DNA of 64,000 bases from Sarcophilus harrisii (taxonomy: Eukaryota > Chordata > Mammalia > Dasyuromorphia > Dasyuridae): assembly GCF_902635505.1 (NCBI RefSeq), contig NC_045432.1, forward strand, positions 5,329,275 through 5,393,274. Direction: 5' to 3'. The translations under genes were made by a program, and so were the position numbers. Positions 30,301 to 40,959 of the stretch are shown piece after piece. Each line of letters begins with the position of its first letter. Position 1 is the first letter of the stretch. The notes beneath the pieces are model-generated. The model was given only the letters and a program-made list of their open reading frames with translations. It had not been told where the DNA came from and ran no database searches.

Positions 30301-33300
30301 CTGACCCATTTGCTCCCCTCCCATCAGGCTAGCCTACCTGGGATGACTTTTTAATTTAAATACTACAATGTCATTAATGGGATCCTAGGGCCCTCACCGG
30401 CAGGTCCCCTTCCTAAACCAGAGGCTGACAGACTCATGATGTTTCTCAGACTTGCCAGCTCTGGCTATTTGAAAGACAGAGGATCAATTTTCAAAGGATG
30501 TGATAATGATGATAGTGATGGTACCATTCTTATTGTCTAAGTCTGGTCTTAAGAGCTCTCCCGATCCTACAGCTTGTTGAATGACCCCAACCAAGTCTCA
30601 GTTTTTTCTGGCACTCCAAGAGCTTAGATGAGTCATTTGGAGTAGCATTTTGCCACCAGGTAATAACCCCCTCAGTTGAAGGCCACGGTGCTAGAGGGTG
30701 TACGGAGGAGTCCTACACCAAAAGCAAATCTCCTAACCCATTCAATGAAACACAGTTCAGTCTGGCTCTGTGAATGAATCGCCACTTTGATAATAAGATA
30801 AAAGATCCCTCCCCAAAAAGTTGGAGGCCATAGCCATTGAGGTCATAGAATACACCTGATCAGGGGATCAGGCTTGCTGATTAGATGCTATTGGAAGTAA
30901 AGTGCATATTTCAGATTGTTCTCCAAGTCAGTTAGCCATTTCTTTATTCAGTTGAGATTTTAGTTGATAATCAACAGAAATCTGGTACCAGTTGAATGTC
31001 ACTAGGCCCTCTCCTGTTCAAATCCTCTTTCCATAGAGCCATTTTATATGAAATATACCAAGATAAAGTCAAAACGGGGACATGATATATATGAAAGGCC
31101 AGCTCTCCTGGTCAAGGATCAGACCCGAATCCTGTTCCTTAACCATGTCACTTAGAGAACAGTGAGACGATTGGCCCAGATCACCTAATGTCAGAAGCTT
31201 CACTCCATGACCAAGCTTACTGATGTCACTGCTACAACTAGTGATATCGGATTAATTCCCCTCCCCCCCCCATTTAATAGATGAGATACAGGGATCAATA
31301 CTAACTCTTTGGGGGAGGTGTAGTTAGCTCTCGTCATTAAAAAAATTTTTTCTCTCCAAAAGTTTGAGTTCATTCTTGGGCTCCATACCATTCTTAAGAT
31401 GAAATGAGACACAAGGAGCATGAAAGTAGCTATTGTTTCTACTTTCTGCCAAGAAGCCAGTTTGATTTGACCACAAGGCCCTGTTAGTAACCACCTCCTT
31501 GGCAGAATTTGCAGTGTGAAACCCCATGGAGATTCCAAGGTAAAAATAGGTATTTTTCTCAGACATTGCTGAAATCTCCTGATTTTCATTTGGGATTTTG
31601 TGGTGAGTATCCTCTTCTTCTTTTCTCCCTCCCCCCCCATCAAGCAATAAGGATATACATTTGGACCCGGTAAAATGGTGTCCACGTGGCAACCTCATTT
31701 ATGTCATCCAGCATTTCAGTCAGGGAGCCAAGGGTGTCGGGCTCTATGACTGAATTGCCCCCCATGCTAGGGCCATTGCTGGTATGGATAGAGGCTGACT
31801 TACCCAATAGAATCTTTGTGTAATGCTGATCACCTCTTCCTGCATCCTGGCTCATTGTTTGGGTTGGATGGCATGAAGCTGATGCCATTGGCTAGATTGT
31901 CAGGGCACCCCAGACCCTTTCCTTTTGTGTTTGGCTTTGTCCAAGCTGACTGCAGTAAGAAGTCATGCTCAGTGCAGTAGGCATGAAAGCTTTGTGATTC
32001 CTGCTGATGTGTCCATCTCTCATATTCCGATTAAGGAATCTTTTAGACAGGCTAAAGGCTTAAACTTTACCCATGGTGTTACCCAGAGATCTAGATCTTC
32101 AGATGAAAGGCAACAAGTTCTTTGGTTTCTTTTTGATAGATCAAAATAGGCAGAGATGATGGACACACCTTTGGATCATCACTGTTTATATACCATTAAA
32201 AACAATGGTTAAAATAGGACCCTCTGTCAGGGGTGAAGCTAGGTTGACTCATTATCACCACAGCATACTACTAGAAATGCTTGCTTTAGCAGTGAAAGAA
32301 GGAAAAGAAACTGAAAGGATTAGAGTAGGCAATGAGGAAAAACAGACTATTACTCTTTGCAGATGACATGAAGATATACTTGGAGAACTCTGGAGAATCA
32401 AGTAAAACAGACTAGTTGAAAAATTAACTTAAAGTTACAAGATAGGAAATGAACCCACACAAATCATTAGCATTTCTAGATATCCCCAGCAAAGACCAGC
32501 AGCGAGAGATGGAAAGATAAATTCCATTTAAACTAAGTGGAGACAGTATAAAATACTTGCCAGGCCCAAGCTAGGAACTCTCTGAACAGAATTTCAAAAC
32601 ACATTTCCCACAGGTAAAGTCAACTCTAAATAATTGGGAAAACATTCATTGCTCATGGGTCGGCTGAGCCAATATAATAAAAATTCCATTTTTACCAAAA
32701 TCACTTTACTTATTTAGTGCCGTACCAATGACACTATCAAAAAAATGATTTTATAAAGCTAGAAGAATGATACCAAAATTAACCTAAAACAACATAAGGT
32801 CAAGAATATCAAGGCAAGCAATGTGGGGGGAGGAAGTGAAGGAAGGTGGCCTAGTCATACCAGATCTCAAACTGATAACCATCAAAACAATCTGGTGCTG
32901 GCCAAGAGATGGGGATAGATTAGATACACAGTGGTGACTGATTATGGTCATCTAGTGTTTGATAAACCCAAAGAACCCAGCTCCTGGGACAAGAACTCTA
33001 TTTGACAAAAACTGGGAAAACTAGAAAGCAGTATGATCAAAAGTAGGTTTTACATAGTATACTAAGATGAGGTCAAAACGGGTACATGATTTAGACAAAG
33101 ATACCATAGGCAGATTGGGAGAGCCAAGGAATAGTTTACCTGTCAGATCTATGGTTAAGGGAAGAATTTATCATCTTATTTTTTTTAATAGCTTTTTATG
33201 TACACGTTATATGCATGGGTAATTTTACAGCATTGACAATTGCCAAACTTTTTGTTCCACTTTTTCCCCTCCTTCCTCCCCACCCCCTCCCCCAGATGGC

Positions 33301-36300
33301 AGATTGACCAATACATGTTAAATATGTTAAAGTATAAATTAAATACGAAATAAGTATACATGTCCAAACGGTTATTTTGCTGCACGGAAAGAATCAGACT
33401 TTGAAATAGTGTACAATCAGCCTGTGAAGGAAATCAAAAATGCAGGCGGATAAAAATAGAGGGATTGGGAATTCTCTGTAGTGGTTTGTAGTCATTTTCC
33501 AGAGTTAGCCGGTTCAGTTCATTACAGCTCTATTGGAACTGATTTGGTTCATCTCATTGCTGAAGAGGGCCGCGTCCATCAGAATACATTCTCATACAGT
33601 ATTGTTGTTGAAGTATATAATGATCTCCTGGTCTTGCTCATTTCACTCAGCATCAGTTCCTGTAAGTCTCTCCAGGCCTTTCTGAAATCATCCTGCTGAT
33701 CATTTCTTACCGAACAATAATATTCCATAATATTCATATACCACACTGATGGGCATAAGGGAAGAATTTATGACTCAACGAGATAAAGAGCATTATGGTA
33801 CGTAAAATGAATAATTTTGGTTACATTGAATTAAAAGGTTTGTGCACAAGCTCAATCAGTGAAACCAAGATTAGAAAGAAAGCAGAAAACTGGAGGAAAA
33901 CAATTTTACAGCGAGTTTCTGTTAAAAGCCTTTTTCCCTCAAATATATTGAGAACTGAGCCAAATTTATAAGAATTCAAGTCATTCCCCAATTGATAAAT
34001 GGGCAAAGGTTATGAATAGGCACTTTTTAGAAGAAGCTTTAGCATATGTTAAAAATGCTCTAAATCATTCCTATTAGAAAAAAACATATGAAGACAACTC
34101 TAAAGTATCCACACCTCTCAGATTGGCCAATATACTAGAAAAGGAAAATGGCAAATGTTGGAGGGGTTGTGTAAAAATTGGGACATCAATGCAGTGTTGG
34201 TGGAACAGTGAACCGATCCATCCGTTCCGGAGAGCAATTTAAACTCTGCTCAAAGAGTTATAAAATCGCATACCTTTTGGCTCAGCAATATCACTACTAG
34301 GTCCATAGCCCAAAAAGATTTTTGTAAAATAAGAAGAAAAAGGACACCTATGTACAAAAGGCTTTTGAGATTAAGCCAAGGGCCTGAACTCGGGAGTATT
34401 GCCTGGCTGAGAGGGAAGAAGGTGGATTTGGGAGATAGAATCGACAGAACTAGGCAGCTGCCTTTGATCTCTACCACCCCTTCCCTCTTCCTGACTTGAC
34501 TTTACTGGAATGCATATGTAGGAAGGAGGAAGGACACAAAAGGCTTCGAGAGGTGGCATTTGGGGCTGTCGGGCACAGGTTGGGCAGGTCAGAGGCTCCA
34601 ATTGGGATTGGAGCCTCTGCAGATCCCACCCATCCCTCACAGGGAGGAAAGGGGTTCTTGTTCTGTGGGAAGTTCTGGTGGACATTTTCCCGACGCAGGA
34701 ACAAGGAGAGTCAGAGGCTGGAATCGGGGGCAGGAAGAAATCGGAGGGGCCGATGCCCCGTTTTGCAAGTCAAGAAACTGAACTCCTTAGAGGGAAAAGG
34801 ACTTGTCCAGAATTCCCAAGCAAGCCAGTGGCAAGGTTGAAATGAGAGCCCTTCACTGTCTTGATTCCATTAGTCCTTCTGCCAGTTTGTGAGTTTGGTC
34901 GTCTTTCTGACGGCCTCTGCTTTCCTTACAGGAGAATATCATGAAGGCAAACATTGACAAGAAGTTCTCAATCCATTATGACGCAGTAGAGGCTGAACTC
35001 AGATCCAGCACTGTGGGTGAGTAGGACATGTGCCTGGAATCCTAATGGGTTTTCTGCTGTCTTTCTAATCTTGCTTTCACTTGCTTTCACAACATAAAAT
35101 TATTCATTTTATGTACCATAAGGCCATTGCCCATCGCCTCAGCTCTGTCCTTACCAGTGTCCTTCATCCGCCAGGTCTTGTAACCCTGAATGACATGAAG
35201 GCCAAGCAGGAAGAGCTGGTGAAGGAGCGGGAAAAGCAGCTGGTCAAAAAGGAACAGTCCAAAAAATTTTACCTGTGGGTATCCTGGTCTTCCTCATGTG
35301 GGCTAGGGGAGTAGGTAAGAGGGAGGCAGAGAAAGTTCCCCCAGATGCCCACTGAGGCAGGATGGGGGCAGCATTGGGCTGCCCAGGATTCTGAGGGACA
35401 GTGAGCTTTCTCTCTAAGGGAGACAGTTTTCCTTCCTTGGAAAGAATTAGAGTCGGCAATGAGGAAAAACAAACCATTATTCTTTGCAGATGACATGAAG
35501 ACATACTTGGAGAACTCTGGAGAATCAAATAAAATAGATTAGTTGAAAAAGTAATTTAAACAAAGTTACAAGATAGGAAATGAACCCACACAAATCATTA
35601 GCATTTCTAGATATCCCCAGCAAAGACCAGCAGCGAGAGATGGAAAGATAAATTCCATTTAAACTAAGTGGAGACGATATAAAACACTTGCCAGGACAAA
35701 GCTAGGAACTCTTTGAACAGAATTACAAAACACATTTCCCACAGGTAAAGTCAACTCTAAATAGTTGGGAAAACATTCATTGCTCATGAGTTGGCTGAGC
35801 CAATATGATAAAAATTAGATTTTTACCTTTGGCACAAGCTTATAAAGCTGTAGTTATATACCGTAGGCCTTGAAAAATCAACTTTTTGATATTTAGTTTC
35901 TTTATATTCATAGTATACCTGTTAACCATTCTTCTCTCTTACGAGTACATTCTACCTTGAGTTGTAAACAGATCATACATTTGCAACGCTAGCTCCTTAT
36001 GCCCCTCTGGCCCCCACGGCATCCCTTATTACAGTGAAATGCGAAGAGCTGCCCAGGGATTCCCTGACTCCACCCCAGATAGCTCCCTTAGGAGACGTTG
36101 CTGGCGGTACGGGTGGAACCATACAGAGGAGCTGCTAGCAGGCCTGGGAGAGGTGGGCGGAGGGCAGGACTAACACGGGGGCCACTGGCTAAAGCTTATT
36201 GGATACCCTTCTAGAAAGCTAGAGAAACTGCGAGAAAAGAAATGCAAGAAGGAAGACAAGCAGAAGATCTCTAGCCTGTCCTTCTCCTTGGATGACGACG

Positions 36301-39300
36301 AGGAATTTCAGAAAGAAGAGGGCGATAAGGATGGTGACCCGCTACAAGAAAGTAAGAACAGGGAAATGCCCAGAGAGGGACGGCTGAGTAAGTACTTGCT
36401 GAGAGAGGGAAGGGAAGCAGGCTCCAAAGTCGAGCAGATCAGATCGAAGCCCATTTCCGAACGTAGACCTTGCTCTCTTGGAGCCGTGAGTCTGAGCGGA
36501 CATCCCTGTGAGAAATGAGCTAGCTTTGCAAAAGTTGGAATGATTAAGACAAAGCAGTGTGACGAATCACCAAACACATAGCGTGTGATTTTGCAGTTGA
36601 AGTGACATTGAACTGGATCTTAAAAGAGTGCTAGGATTTAGTTAGCCAGAAAACGTGGGGAGGGCTTTCCTGGGGCCAGGAGCAAAAACGGCAGAACCTG
36701 CTTAAGATGTGAACCGTTTGACCCACATGTATAGGAGAGCACTGGGAAGGTCAGGCTGGAAGATCATGTTGGACCTAGGTGGTGGATGGCTGTTATTGTG
36801 TGATTGTATGCCATAGGCAATGTATGTATGAACGAGAGCAGACGTGGTTCCTACCTTCCAAGAGTAACAGTCGAAATGGTAAGGAAGATCTATATAAATA
36901 GCACGGAGTCTTTGTCAACGCATATTGGTTGGTGCTTAAAGATTGTCCTGGCAGGTGGGGGAATCGGAGTGACTGGCACTAGATGTTGGTGATATACATC
37001 TATTTCCCTACAGCGATTCCTTTAAAGAAAAGAAAATTGGGGAAGAACCCAGACGTGGACACAAGCTTTCTTCCGGACCGTGACCGAGAGGTAAACCCAG
37101 CCCCTTTGTGCCCGAGTTCCTCTTGAGTTGGGAAGCCTGCCTAGCTTTAGGGTATTGGTGGTGGGAGAGCCTTGGTATATTGAGGTAGGAGGAATTGCTA
37201 CTCACTAGGCCCCCCTTTTCTTCCTCTTTTTAAAGTATACTTTATTGATCACTTCCGTCTTTACATCCATTTTTACACTCACACACTTGCACACTCACTC
37301 CCTTAATTGAACCCTTCCTCGTGATGAAAATTAGCTAAAGCAAGCCATATAGCGGCCACATCTGTTAATACACTGTTCTCTTTTCCCATTTTCTCCCACA
37401 GGAAGAGGAAAACAGGCTCCGGGAGGAACTTCGGCAGGAATGGGAGGCCAAGCAGGAGAAGATCAAGAGTGAGGCGTCAGACTATCCAGACAGACATTAT
37501 TCCATACATGCCCGCCTCTGTGGGACTAAGCTTCAGGGAGGGGGGGGGGGGTGGGGAGGGGGGGGGGGGGCGGTGGGGGCGAGTCGCCATCCTAGTCTTC
37601 ACGGAGGGTACGACGTGGTAGTCTGGGTTCCCTGAAAGAACCTCGGGGATTCTGCCCAGATGGGAAGGCACCTTTCTCCAGTTGTGACTAGAGGGGGTGC
37701 GAAATATCTAAATGTAGATATTTCATGGTACTTCTAAGTCTGGAGCCAAGAAGAATGATTTTTGCCACTTCTAGGTGAAGAAATTGAAATCACGTTTAGT
37801 TACTGGGATGGCTCTGGGCACCGGAGAACCGTGATGGTAGGGATGGTTGCTACCTGGGAGAAACAAAGGGGGAGCTTAGATTTACTGCCCTTAGCTGTCC
37901 CGTTCCTCAGGCAAGGCCCTGGTTTGAGACTGATTGCTTAGTGTTCAGCAAGGAGCAGAGGAGAGGGTTGTAAAATGCAGCTCGAGCTAGGAAAGGCCCA
38001 AGCTGTCTATGGGTGGCTGCCCCGTGGGATGCCCAGGGGCGGGCCCGGCCCTCACCTGGGCGCTAGCTAGAGCACAGGGCAGAAGGGGGAACCGTCGCGC
38101 GCTCCTTTGCCCCCTCGCCCTCAGACAAGCTCTTCCTTCCTGCGTCCCTTTTTCCTTCCTCAATTGTTTTGACTCCGCGCTGCCTCTGGTAGATGAAGAA
38201 GGGGAATTCGATACACCAATTCCTGCAGAAAGCTCTGGTGATCCTGCGGAAAGACTTTAGTGAACTGAGGTCTGTTGGGCCCCAGACCAGGAGACAGCAC
38301 CTCCGATTGTGTCTCCCTACTTGTTAAGTGATGCTAATGCGCTCACGAGAGCAGGCCAGAGCCTGGCTCCCCTTGTTCTCCTAGGAAATGTGTGCGCTTT
38401 AGCAGGGGCCCTCTGGAGCCAAGGGCCCTGCCTTGCCTCTGTTGTCCAACCGGAAGATGTGACCGACTTTTGACAGATCCGGCTGGGTCGGCTGGAAGGC
38501 TGGTGGGAGATGGAGCTGGACATGTGGTGGGGCTGCCCCCACTTTCTGGCTAGCCTGATTTCTCTACTTGGGGAGGGAGGAGGCTGGGGAAGGCTCAGCC
38601 ATGCTGCTAACTTCCTTCCCCTACTTCCCCCCAGGTCAGTAGGAGTGGAGCAGCTCATGTACATCAAGGAGGATCTGATCCTTCCTCACGTTAGTGTTCC
38701 TTCTCCTGGCTCCAAGGGATCCTTGGCAAAAAATGGAAAATAGCCGGGGGGGGGGGGGGGGGGGGGGGCCGGGGGCCTGGGAGCCTCAGGCTGGGACAGT
38801 CCCAGGCAAGCTGTGGTTTGACTTAGATGGATGTCCAAATTGGTCCTGATGGCCTCTCACGTCAGTCTAGCCCTTCATGGTTGACTTTCCTCAACTTTCT
38901 CTCTATTCAATAATGTATCCCTGCATCCTCACAGTCCTTTACAAATGAGAAATAGAAAGCTTGTAGTGTGTCCAAGGCCACGTAGCTAGCTTAGCAGCGG
39001 GAGTAGGCCTGGGGGCCCGGTCTCAACCAGTAGGTAAACAGCGATCAAGCCCCTGCTGTCTGCCGGGCCCGTGCTTTGGGCTGGGGATACAGCAGAGACA
39101 AGAACGGCCCCTTCCCTGGAGGAGTTTTCCAAAGCCAATTGAGTGCCCTTGCCCTGACACCATATGGCTTCTTAGCAGCTCTTGCCTCCCTTGGGAATGT
39201 ACCAGGGGATGCTGGGTAGGGAATGCTGACTGGGCATAATGGGACTGATTCATGGAAGTAATGAGGAACCAGTCACCGTTCGCATCCTGCTGGAACCTGT

Positions 39301-40414
39301 TTCCGGGCACCACCTCTGCCAGATGCTCCAATGACCCCTCACTGTTTTCTTGTTGACCTCCAGCATCGCAGCTTCTATGACTTCATTGTCACCAAAGCCA
39401 GAGGAAAGAGTGGTGAGTGAGCCCACAGGGGTGGTAAACTCCGGCTCCTTTGGACGCTCTGAGCCTCTAGGCTGCTGGGGGGGGGGGGGGGGGTCAGTTT
39501 TGCATCCACAGCCATGGCTCCTGCCTGTGGTAGGTACTGGCCACCTTACTGATACAGGAAAAATCTGACTTCCAGCTGCTGGTCCCCTATCAGGCCCACT
39601 CTTTAACTTTGATATGCATGATGACGTCCGGCTGCTCAATGATGGGACAGTGGAGAAGGATGAGGCGAGTGGACAGGGTTGTCTGGTAGCTGGGACTTGA
39701 GGGTGGGGTGGGAGATCTCCTTGAAAGCTATGGATGAACTGTGCAGAGGGTGGGGCTTAAGTGAGGAATCAGCTTGAGATCTCTGGCACCTTTTCCCCTC
39801 AGTCACATGCAGGAAAGGTGGTGCTGAGAAGCTGGTATGATAAGAACAGACATATTTTCCCAGCCAGCCGCTGGGAGCCCTATGACCCAGAGAAGAAATG
39901 GAACAAGTACACGGTGAGGAGCTAGAAGTTTAGGGCAAGAGGGCAGGGGTTGGGGGGAGATTTGGGCCTTGAGGGCAAGTAGGAGCTGCCAGGTGACGCC
40001 CCGTGGGCCGCTCAGCATTGAACTGAACTCAACAGACTGCTGTTGCCACCCTGAAGGGTAATATGGGGACCTGGGAGAGGTGTGTTGGGCACGGTCCACC
40101 GGGCAGCTACTAAGCACAGGACCCTTTCAACCCCACCCACAGTTACATCTAGCCTTCTGATGGCTTGTTTCCCTATGTATACTTATACATTGCTCCCAGC
40201 TCCCTGCACTCATCCTCCACAGCCTCACAAGGAAAGAAGTCACAATCTTGAGGTCTGAACCATATTAATGATACGTTTATTCTCTGTCTCTTCTGTCTCT
40301 CTTTCTCTCTCCCCCCCCCCCCCCGCCTTCTCCTTTTTCCCCTCTCTCTCTCCCCCCTATGACTCGCATCCCTCTGCTTCATTGCCCTCCACAAACCTCC
40401 CAAAGATCGTTTGA
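24356..40414 (+). CDS. FAM50A: FAM50A (XAP5 family nuclear protein), complete, 13 coding exons
   Basis: A nuclear protein that associates with the catalytic spliceosome; human variants cause an X-linked intellectual disability syndrome. Coding exons: 24356-24466, 34932-35016, 35175-35274, 36215-36351, 37014-37090, 37402-37468, 37775-37836, 38193-38269, 38635-38689, 39364-39412, 39594-39664, 39803-39913, 40406-40414. They total 1011 bases, or 336 residues against 339 in human. Order of parts: basic coiled-coil N-terminus ([20 protein letters not shown]), charged linker with an acidic patch, an NLS-like [20 protein letters not shown], then the conserved XAP5 domain ([18 protein letters not shown] to [17 protein letters not shown]). 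Oddities: exon 3 ends KFYL where human has ELQM, with a weak donor CCT|GTGGGT; the intron after 39664 begins GC; the last coding exon holds only ATC GTT TGA. Intron 1 is 10.5 kb and full of mobile elements. Confidence 0.97.
25003..25016 (+). promoter_or_regulatory. CTCF-like motif
   Basis: CCGCCAGGTGGCAG matches the core CTCF consensus (CCGCNNGGNGGCAG). It sits about 540 bases inside FAM50A intron 1, at the edge of the GC-rich promoter zone. Prediction by motif only. Confidence 0.6.
25507..25681 (+). mobile_element. tRNA-derived marsupial SINE with target-site duplication
   Basis: The body runs from GGGGCAGTTGGGTGGCGCAG through CTGGCCTCAGACACTTAACA and GTGACCCTGGGCAAGTCACT to an A-rich tail. 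The 10-mer AAAGAATTTG flanks it at 25507-25516 and 25672-25681. + orientation, FAM50A intron 1. Confidence 0.93.
25684..26250 (-). mobile_element. Fossil LTR fragment of an endogenous retrovirus, minus strand
   Basis: Read on the minus strand, the left part gives CTTTGCCAACTCCTTTTGGT followed by ATTACAATAAACTTTG. This closely parallels the poly(A)-signal region of the + strand LTR near 27870, so the two appear to belong to one family in opposite orientation. Only this end is recognisable. The right border is a guess, and the sequence up to about 27060 may belong to the same element. Old and broken. Confidence 0.5.
27060..27230 (+). mobile_element. MIR/CORE SINE remnant
   Basis: GCATGTTTTATGCTAAGCAC, TCATCTTCACAACAACAATC and TTTACAAATCAGAAAACTGG follow the MIR core order. 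It is diverged and lies in FAM50A intron 1. Confidence 0.6.
27283..27606. repeat. Pair of perfect 17-bp inverted repeats, 324 bp apart end to end
   Basis: CTGAAACATTAGGGATA at 27283-27299 is the exact reverse complement of 27590-27606. With one mismatch the match extends three further bases inward. The interior contains no known repeat that I recognise. No convincing flanking target-site duplication is seen. It may be a small DNA transposon or two pieces of one older repeat. Confidence 0.6.
27690..28480 (+). mobile_element. Fossil LTR end and leader of an endogenous retrovirus, + strand
   Basis: The parts expected of an LTR appear in order: a TATA-like TATAAAT (27791-27797), AATAAA (27870-27875), a GC-rich U5-like stretch and a terminal CA at 27930-27931. 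These are followed by a leader beginning TTTGATGACCCGGGTCAGG, where a primer-binding site would lie. The leader holds three degenerate direct repeats starting GGCCAGAAG at 28179, 28303 and 28392. No gag, pol or env is recognisable downstream. Broken and old; family unassigned. It is related to the minus-strand LTR fragment at 25684. Confidence 0.55.
28734..28890. mobile_element. hAT-type MITE, one end preserved
   Basis: It begins CAGGGCTTCTTAA and continues with CTGGTAACCCTTTTTTGCCC, GGGTATATCGGTATATAAAA and TTTACTGATGATAAATCATG. This matches my recollection of a marsupial hAT MITE of the form CAGGGCTTCTTAAAC...GTTTAAGAAGCCCTG. The right terminal repeat is not clear. Confidence 0.55.
28900..32260. 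other. FAM50A intron 1 interval without recognised features
   Basis: This is AT-richer intronic DNA. I see one short L1-like patch at about 31050-31095 (ACCAAGATAAAGTCAAAACG), a few A/T homopolymers and an ATTAATAAAGTC motif near 29200 that could be an old retroelement end. The open run 31200-31685 on the minus strand has no recognisable family. No exon-like splice-bordered conserved segment was found. Confidence 0.5.
32262..34360 (+). mobile_element. Decayed L1 ORF2 copy, + strand, split by a second L1
   Basis: The sequence starts at ACTAGAAATGCTTGCTTTAG and passes the reverse transcriptase A-D-D box (TTTGCAGATGACATGAAG). It then runs through the ORF2 C-terminal half (ATTCCCCAATTGATAAATGG, GATTGGCCAATATACTAG, CAATATCACTACTAGGTCCA). 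It is interrupted at 33171-33755 by a minus-strand L1. Several in-frame stops show it is dead. FAM50A intron 1. Confidence 0.88.
33171..33755 (-). mobile_element. L1 3' end, minus strand, inserted into the L1 at 32262
   Basis: The left side is poly(T) then AATAGCTTTTTATGTACACG, the antisense of the marsupial L1 3' terminus. It continues through the 3' UTR to the ORF2 C-terminus (antisense CTCATTTCACTCAGCATCAG). It is flanked by identical 15-bp target-site duplications TAAGGGAAGAATTTA at 33156-33170 and 33756-33770. The copy is 585 bp, strongly 5'-truncated. Confidence 0.95.
35446..35828 (+). repeat. Partial second copy of the L1 segment at 32322-32697
   Basis: This 380-bp piece lies between FAM50A exons 3 and 4. 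It matches 32322-32697 with about 23 mismatches counted by eye plus one 4-base indel. The two share private changes relative to other L1, for example the same stop codons and the phrase GTTACAAGATAGGAAATGAA. It starts and stops abruptly without a poly(A) tail, which points to local DNA duplication rather than a separate L1 insertion. Confidence 0.8.
36590..36800 (-). mobile_element. L2/CR1-clade LINE fragment (antisense)
   Basis: Blocks such as CTGGATCTTAAAAGAGTGCT, AGGGCTTTCCTGGGGCCAGG and GAGCACTGGGAAGGTCAGGC follow the antisense L2 pattern seen elsewhere here. FAM50A intron 4. Confidence 0.4.
37538..39493. repeat. Three long G-runs behind FAM50A splice donors
   Basis: G-runs occur at about 37538-37571 (two broken runs), 38746-38768 (23 G) and 39477-39493 (17 G). 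They begin about 70, 57 and 65 bases after the donors of the exons ending 37468, 38689 and 39412. They are slippage-prone and able to form G-quadruplex in the transcript. Confidence 0.75.
39030..39145 (-). mobile_element. L2 3' end fragment (antisense)
   Basis: ATCAAGCCCCTGCTGTCTGC, CGTGCTTTGGGCTGGGGATA, CAGCAGAGACAAGAACGG and CCCTTCCCTGGAGGAGTTTT are the antisense of the L2 3' terminus. FAM50A intron 9. Confidence 0.6.
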
Positions 40415-40800
40415 GCACCTGTAAAAGATAGTGCGTAATCTCTGTCACCTCATCTCCATCCTCATCCACTCACCCTCCTTTGTTAAGCCTGACACGGAAT
40501 GTTCACAGCTGTCTCTACACAGCTTTCCTTGCCCTCTGCTCTTCCTGTCCCTCCTTTCCCTTTCATAGAACTTCCCCCTTCCCACCGGTTTGGTTTCTTT
40601 TCCCCCCCCACTGGTTTTCTAATGTCTCCAGGTCCTTTAGGTCCATCTGGGAAGCAGATCCTGGAACTGGCGCAGATTAGGGAAGCTGTGACAGAGTTGA
40701 TTCCTGAATTTCTACTCTCTAAGTCTGTTACTTACTGTTTGTTACTAGTACGTTTCTTATTTCAGAGTAAATAAACTTTTGTGTGAGAACTGGAACTCTT
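40415..40800 (+). other. FAM50A: FAM50A 3' UTR with poly(A) signal
   Basis: Pyrimidine-rich non-coding sequence runs from the TGA at 40412-40414 to AATAAA at 40770-40775. The G/T-rich downstream element (TTTTGTGTGAG) follows at once, as expected for a cleavage site near 40790. Confidence 0.8.
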
Positions 40801-40959
40801 ACATTCTGATCCCTGAGTTGAACAAAGTTGAGGGAAAGAAGGAGCACAAATGCTTTTTCTAATTTAAAAAAATGTGTTTTCACTCTAGTTACTTCTGAAT
40901 ACAGCTCATTCTTCTGCCATCATCCCACTGGGACTGGCCATTAATTTTTTCCTTGTAAC

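Noticed and set aside
31200-31685. 161-codon minus-strand open frame in FAM50A intron 1
   Set aside because: It overlaps another long frame on the same strand. There is no start context or family match, and it is isolated. Chance or repeat-derived.
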